A DNA stretch of 64,000 nucleotides, taken from contig NC_058190.1 of the NCBI RefSeq assembly GCF_907165205.1, positions 17,802,001 to 17,866,000 of the forward strand. Direction: 5' to 3'. The translations under genes were made by a program, and so were the position numbers. Below are positions 58,455-64,000 of this stretch, one piece after another (the first letter of the stretch is position 1; the number at the start of each line of letters is the position of its first letter). A model generated the notes under the pieces. That model was not told the DNA's origin, ran no database searches, and was given only the letters and a program-made list of their open reading frames with translations. This DNA is from Coccinella septempunctata (lineage: Eukaryota > Arthropoda > Insecta > Coleoptera > Coccinellidae).

Positions 58455-59669
58455 CGACAGGTTGAGTCAAAAATGTGTACCTACTCAGCTTTCTGGGGGT
58501 GATAGTATATTGAAAAAAAGCTAGAGTTTGATAAATAACCTAATGGCCTAAAATGCATATTGAGAAAGATATATACTTCTAAAGTTGATAAAATTAAAAA
58601 GAATTCTCCGCATAAGTTCTAACCGGTATATTCCACCAGATTGAAATTTCGTGCATAAATGTATTTCTTATAATACATTTTTTTTATTACATTTCTACAT
58701 TTCTGATATTGTTATAACGGGTGTTTTTAGAGGGTGAATCGTGATTTTTTGCGACAACTTCTTTGGTTGTATTCGTTTTGATGAAAAAAATTGAAGCATT
58801 CTATGGAGCGAAGAATATTACATGAAGAAGGTACTTTTATCCAAATAAAAAAATTGAATCGTTTTCGAGATATTTGAGTTTATGTAGTCACATGATGTTA
58901 GCAGATTCTTTCATCGCCAGACTCATCGATAACGATATTTCAGCAGGCCATGATCAATTTTGTTCTTAATTTTGACGTTCATGTCATGAACATTGTTGTA
59001 GTTAATTTTTCGTGTGGTTTTTCTGCTTATTTTTTGCTATTTTCAACTGGAATTTTAAGAAATGGAAGGTTATTCGTTCTCTGAACAAACTGATATGCTT
59101 TTGATGCTTGGCGAGTGCTTCGGAAATGCAAATGCTGCTGTAAGTTTTATGCAGAGATGATTATATCATCGACAAAATTCAGAACAGAATTGTTCATGGC
59201 CTGCTAAAACATCGTCATCGATGGATCTCGCGATGAATGAATCTGCTGACATCATGTGACAACAAGAACTCAAATATCTCGAAAACGGTTCGATTTTTTG
59301 TATTTGGAGAAGAGTACCTGTTTCATGTAATTTTCTTCGCTCCACCGAATGCTTCTATTTTTTTCAACAGAACGAATACAATGAAAGAAGTACCAAAAAT
59401 ATTATGATTCACCCTCTAAGAACACCCTTTCTAACAATATCAGACAGAAATATAGAAGTGTAATAAAAAATTGTATTTCAACAACATACATTTATGCACG
59501 AAATTTCAACCGTTTAACAGTTATGCGGAGAAATTAATTTTATCAACTTTGGAAGGATATATCTACCTTAATATGCATTTTGGACTAGGAGTTTATATCA
59601 GACTATACTTACTTTTCAATGTACTATCACCCCCAGAAAGCTCGGTACACATTTTTGACTTACCCTGTA
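58455..59669. mobile_element. Mariner-like foldback element with ~500 bp inverted arms
   Basis: Arms of about 500 bp (58455-58970 and 59175-59669) are inverted, moderately diverged copies. Examples are GAGTCAAAAATGTGTACC with its partner GGTACACATTTTTGACT, and TTAGAGGGTGAATC with GATTCACCCTCTAA. The right end reads ACCCTGTA, the ACAGGGT-type terminus. The 200 bp loop keeps the start of a transposase-like gene at 59062. The element is a deletion derivative of a long-TIR mariner-like transposon. Confidence 0.8.
59062..59160 (+). pseudogene. Remnant of transposase N-terminal helix-turn-helix
   Basis: A 32-codon frame reads MEGYSFSEQTDMLLMLGECF and continues GNANAA before a stop at 59158-59160. 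It resembles the short HTH N-terminus (DUF4817-type) seen in many insect mariner-like transposases. It lies in the loop between the inverted arms. It is much too short to be active. Confidence 0.6.
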
Positions 59670-59820
59670 TATACCAAAACTGAGCGAGTTGTGAGAATAA
59701 AATATTCAGATCGTCATTGGGAAATGACGATGGAATTGTGCGAATGGACTATGTAAAACGCCATCTTATGGCGCATCCATCTTCGATTTGGTTTTTTCGT
59801 GGCTCACTAAATTTTACTAT

Positions 59821-60522
59821 CCGAGCTCCTTCATTTTATACCTTAATTGAGGCAGTTATGAGAAAAGACTGATCAAGTCACCATATACTGTGTTCAACTA
59901 ACCGAGTCTTTCCATCACACGAAGATAATTGTACATTGTACTGTCACCGAATCTGAAGATTTGCTACACGTTTCAGGGCAATCGGTAGAAATCAAAAGTA
60001 GTTGAAAAAGGGGTTGCAAATGTTGAGCGGACAGTCACGTACTTACAGAGCATCTGTAATAGAGGCCCGTTTTGAAAATTATGTATAATGATATACAGGG
60101 TGTTGTTTCGACACGGAGCCTACCTAATTATTTTTTTGAAGCCGGACATGCGATGAGTAATTTTTGGAATTCGCTATCTCGGAAACTAATTGATTTAAAA
60201 TAAGATAAGTTTAATCAATACCAATCAGAATTGTGACGAAAAAATATTCAATAATAAAAAGGTACCTAAGGCCGATGAAGAAAGGAACTTTGTGTGGTTA
60301 GGACTTTAAAGTAAATAATTCATTCTTAATTTTTTTCATAGTAGGAGAAATTTCGTATCCTAACATTTTCTACTAAGTTTATTACTTCAGAACATTTAAT
60401 CAACACATGTCCACCATGTATAATTATTCAAAATGAGGAAATCTAGGCAATCAACATTAAACAACTTTTTTAGGCAAGGTCTTGGAACTAGACATTGCAT
60501 GCAAAAATTGATATAAAAGTTG
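59821..60522 (+). repeat. First copy of a ~700 bp direct duplication
   Basis: It is nearly identical to 61498-62198, both starting CCGAGCTCCTTCATTTTATA and ending ATTGATATAAAAGTTG. It contains TATACAGGGTGTTGTTTCG internally. There are no TG/CA ends and no coding capacity. Confidence 0.92.
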
Positions 60523-61384
60523 CCCGAAATGAAATCGGCATCTGTTTACTACAAAACACGTGTTCATGCTGATAAGAAGGGTTCAAACTTTTCTACCTGA
60601 TTCGAGCTTTTTAGGAACGAATTGCTCAAGATGCGTTCGAGTAACATTTCGTTTTGCGTGTTATATTGGATAAAATTGAATTTATGCCATGGATGATTCG
60701 AGAATTATTGATGTCCGGAATGCTCCAGAATGATGAAAATTTTCAGATTTCATTGAAACTCTTGCGAAAACTGTCTCGTATATTGTCAAGTTCATATTTT
60801 AATTCATTCAGAACTTTGAAGTTCGGCAAGTAATGATGTAAATAATTCAATATTCTATTTGCCTCAAGACTCGAAACTTTTCGAGAAACGATTTATTTAA
60901 TGATTTGATGACGAATAAATCAAAAAATTATGTGTGTTGATATTATATTTTCATTAATTGAAGAATATTTAGAATAATGAAGTTCAACAAATGATACGAA
61001 AAAGATACTTATTCAATTAACCTCATGATCCGAAACATTTCAGAATTTATTTCGTGTTTAGATAAAATCCGCTGCATATCGTTGTTCACAATACGACTGT
61101 CAATTTAGGACCATTTATAGAACGATTTAATTAATAGATCAATAGCTTTCGAAAATGTTGGTCAGTCTATGAACTGACAACTCATTTTGTCAAATGACGG
61201 ATTTCAGTATCAGACTGCTACATAGTATAATGAGAGTTCAAAAAAAATTGTATAGACTAAAGAATTTAGATGGTTGATATTATGTGTCGCTAACAGTCAA
61301 TCACATTTCCTTCAGCGCAGTTGTTGTTTTGAAGAAAAAGTAGTAGATTCTCGCAAAATCCGAAACTCTACATGAATAGGCCCA
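60523..61384. other. Unassigned sequence between the direct repeats
   Basis: No gene is recognised. AT-rich. Confidence 0.3.
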
Positions 61385-61497
61385 GTTGTTCAGTTCGGAA
61401 TTAAAGTTTATCCTAGATTGATTTTGACATTTCAGTTCAGTTCGGTCAGATCAATCTAGGATCATCTTAAATCTCGGCCTCATCCTGAACTGAACAA
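61385..61497. repeat. Short foldback with GTTGTTCAGTTC ends
   Basis: The ends GTTGTTCAGTTC and GAACTGAACAAC are perfect inverted copies, and TCCTAGATTGAT pairs with ATCAATCTAGGA further in. The ~113 bp unit can fold into a long hairpin and directly abuts the second direct repeat. Confidence 0.75.
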
Positions 61498-62198
61498 CCG
61501 AGCTCCTTCATTTTATACCTTAATTGAGGCAGTTATGAGAAAAACTGATCAAGTCACCATATACTGTGTTCAACTAACCGAGTCTTTCCATCACACGAAG
61601 ATAATTGTACATTGTACTGTCACCGAATCTGAAGATTTGCTACACGTTTCAGGGCAATCGGTAGAAATCAAATGTAGTTGAAAAAGGGGTTTCAAATGTT
61701 GAGCGGACAGTCACGTACTTACAGAGCATGTGTAATAGAGGCTCGTTTTGAAAATTATGTATAATGATATACAGGGTGTTGTTTCGACACGGAGCCTACC
61801 TAATTATTTTTTTGAAGCCGGACATGCGATGAGTAATTTTTGGAATTCGCTATCTCGGAAACTAATTGATTTGAAATAAGATAAGTTTAATCAATACCAA
61901 TCAGAATTGTGACGAAAAAATATTCAATAATAAAAAGGTACCTAAGGCCGATGAAGAAAGGAACTTTGTGTGGTTAGGACTTTGAAGTAAATAATTCATT
62001 CTTAATTTTTTTCATAGTAGGAGAAATTTCGTATCCTAACATTTTCTACTAAGTTTATTACTTCAGGACATATAATCAACACATGTCCACCATGTATAAT
62101 TATTTAAAATGAGGAAATCTAGGCAATCAACATTAAACAACTTTTTTAGGCAATGTCTTGGAACTAGACATTGCATGCAAAAATTGATATAAAAGTTG
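61498..62198 (+). repeat. Second copy of the ~700 bp direct duplication
   Basis: About 98% identical to 59821-60522 with an offset of about 1677 bp. The few differences include AAAAACTGATC for AAAAGACTGATC near the start. The copies are much more alike than the other repeats in this region, so the duplication is recent. Confidence 0.92.
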
Positions 62199-62330
62199 AA
62201 CAACAATGAGTATATTGAGTTTGATGTAACCAAAGCTTTCTCGAACTAATATATGGTAAAATGAAACGATATACAATCGGATGTATATGCTCTTTCCATA
62301 TGTACAAAATGTCTTGGAACTCAACGTTAG

Positions 62331-62332
<2 letters not shown>

Positions 62333-62403
<71 letters not shown>
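62333..62403. repeat. (TA)n microsatellite
   Basis: A TA run of about 71 bp. It is preceded by GGAACTCAACGTTAGTCA, the inverted near-copy of the word that follows the (TA)n at 52449-52589. Confidence 0.97.

Positions 62404-64000
<1,597 letters not shown>

Overview
The window reads as eukaryotic, almost certainly insect, repeat-rich nuclear DNA. The transposon types (BEL/Pao, Ty3/gypsy, CR1/Jockey-like, R4/Dong-like, RTE-like, Penelope-like, Helitron, piggyBac, mariner-like and hAT-like MITEs), the AT-rich intervals, the long (TA)n tracts and the 67-119 bp introns all fit an arthropod. I see no host gene, rRNA or tRNA that I can support. A beetle-like genome is a guess only.

The dominant structure is a giant near-identical inverted repeat. 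Positions 1-8959 pair with the reverse complement of 35513-44745, around a 26.5 kb centre. Each arm holds, in order from its outer end: a truncated Ty3/gypsy pol, about 37-39 copies of a ~145 bp satellite, the N-terminal part of a Helitron Rep/helicase, and a 5'-truncated R4/Dong-type retrotransposon. The left arm is cut by the window start, so the repeat may be longer. The right arm continues outward into the gypsy protease and gag (44.7-46.8 kb).

The centre (9-35.5 kb) is a nest of transposons. It contains a CR1/Jockey-like ORF1 plus endonuclease fragment (9.0-10.85 kb, minus); an element with ~280 bp terminal inverted repeats (11165-20745) that encloses a broken BEL/Pao element and remnants of an unassigned protein; the C-terminal half of the Helitron (22.1-24.9 and 31.2-31.8 kb, minus); a BEL/Pao element with both LTRs inserted in that Helitron (24913-31216); and a CR1/Jockey-like reverse transcriptase (31.8-34.8 kb) that is itself split by a 1316 bp piggyBac derivative with TTAA duplications. 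Read on the minus strand, the Helitron pieces from ~38 kb down to ~22 kb fit one element broken by successive insertions.

From 46.9 to 64 kb the sequence is AT-rich and mostly non-coding. It holds a spliced gene of the same unassigned protein family (47.4-48 kb), a stray satellite block (48.6-49.1 kb), two non-LTR 3' ends, several MITEs and foldback elements, a ~700 bp direct duplication, and a (TA)n-rich tail that carries a Penelope-type hammerhead ribozyme motif and a third R4/Dong-like copy sitting between a (TA)n tract and a poly(A)-(TA)n tract. Nearly all coding regions are broken. The order of nesting gives a relative history: gypsy, then satellite/Helitron, then CR1-like, then R4-like, then inverted duplication.
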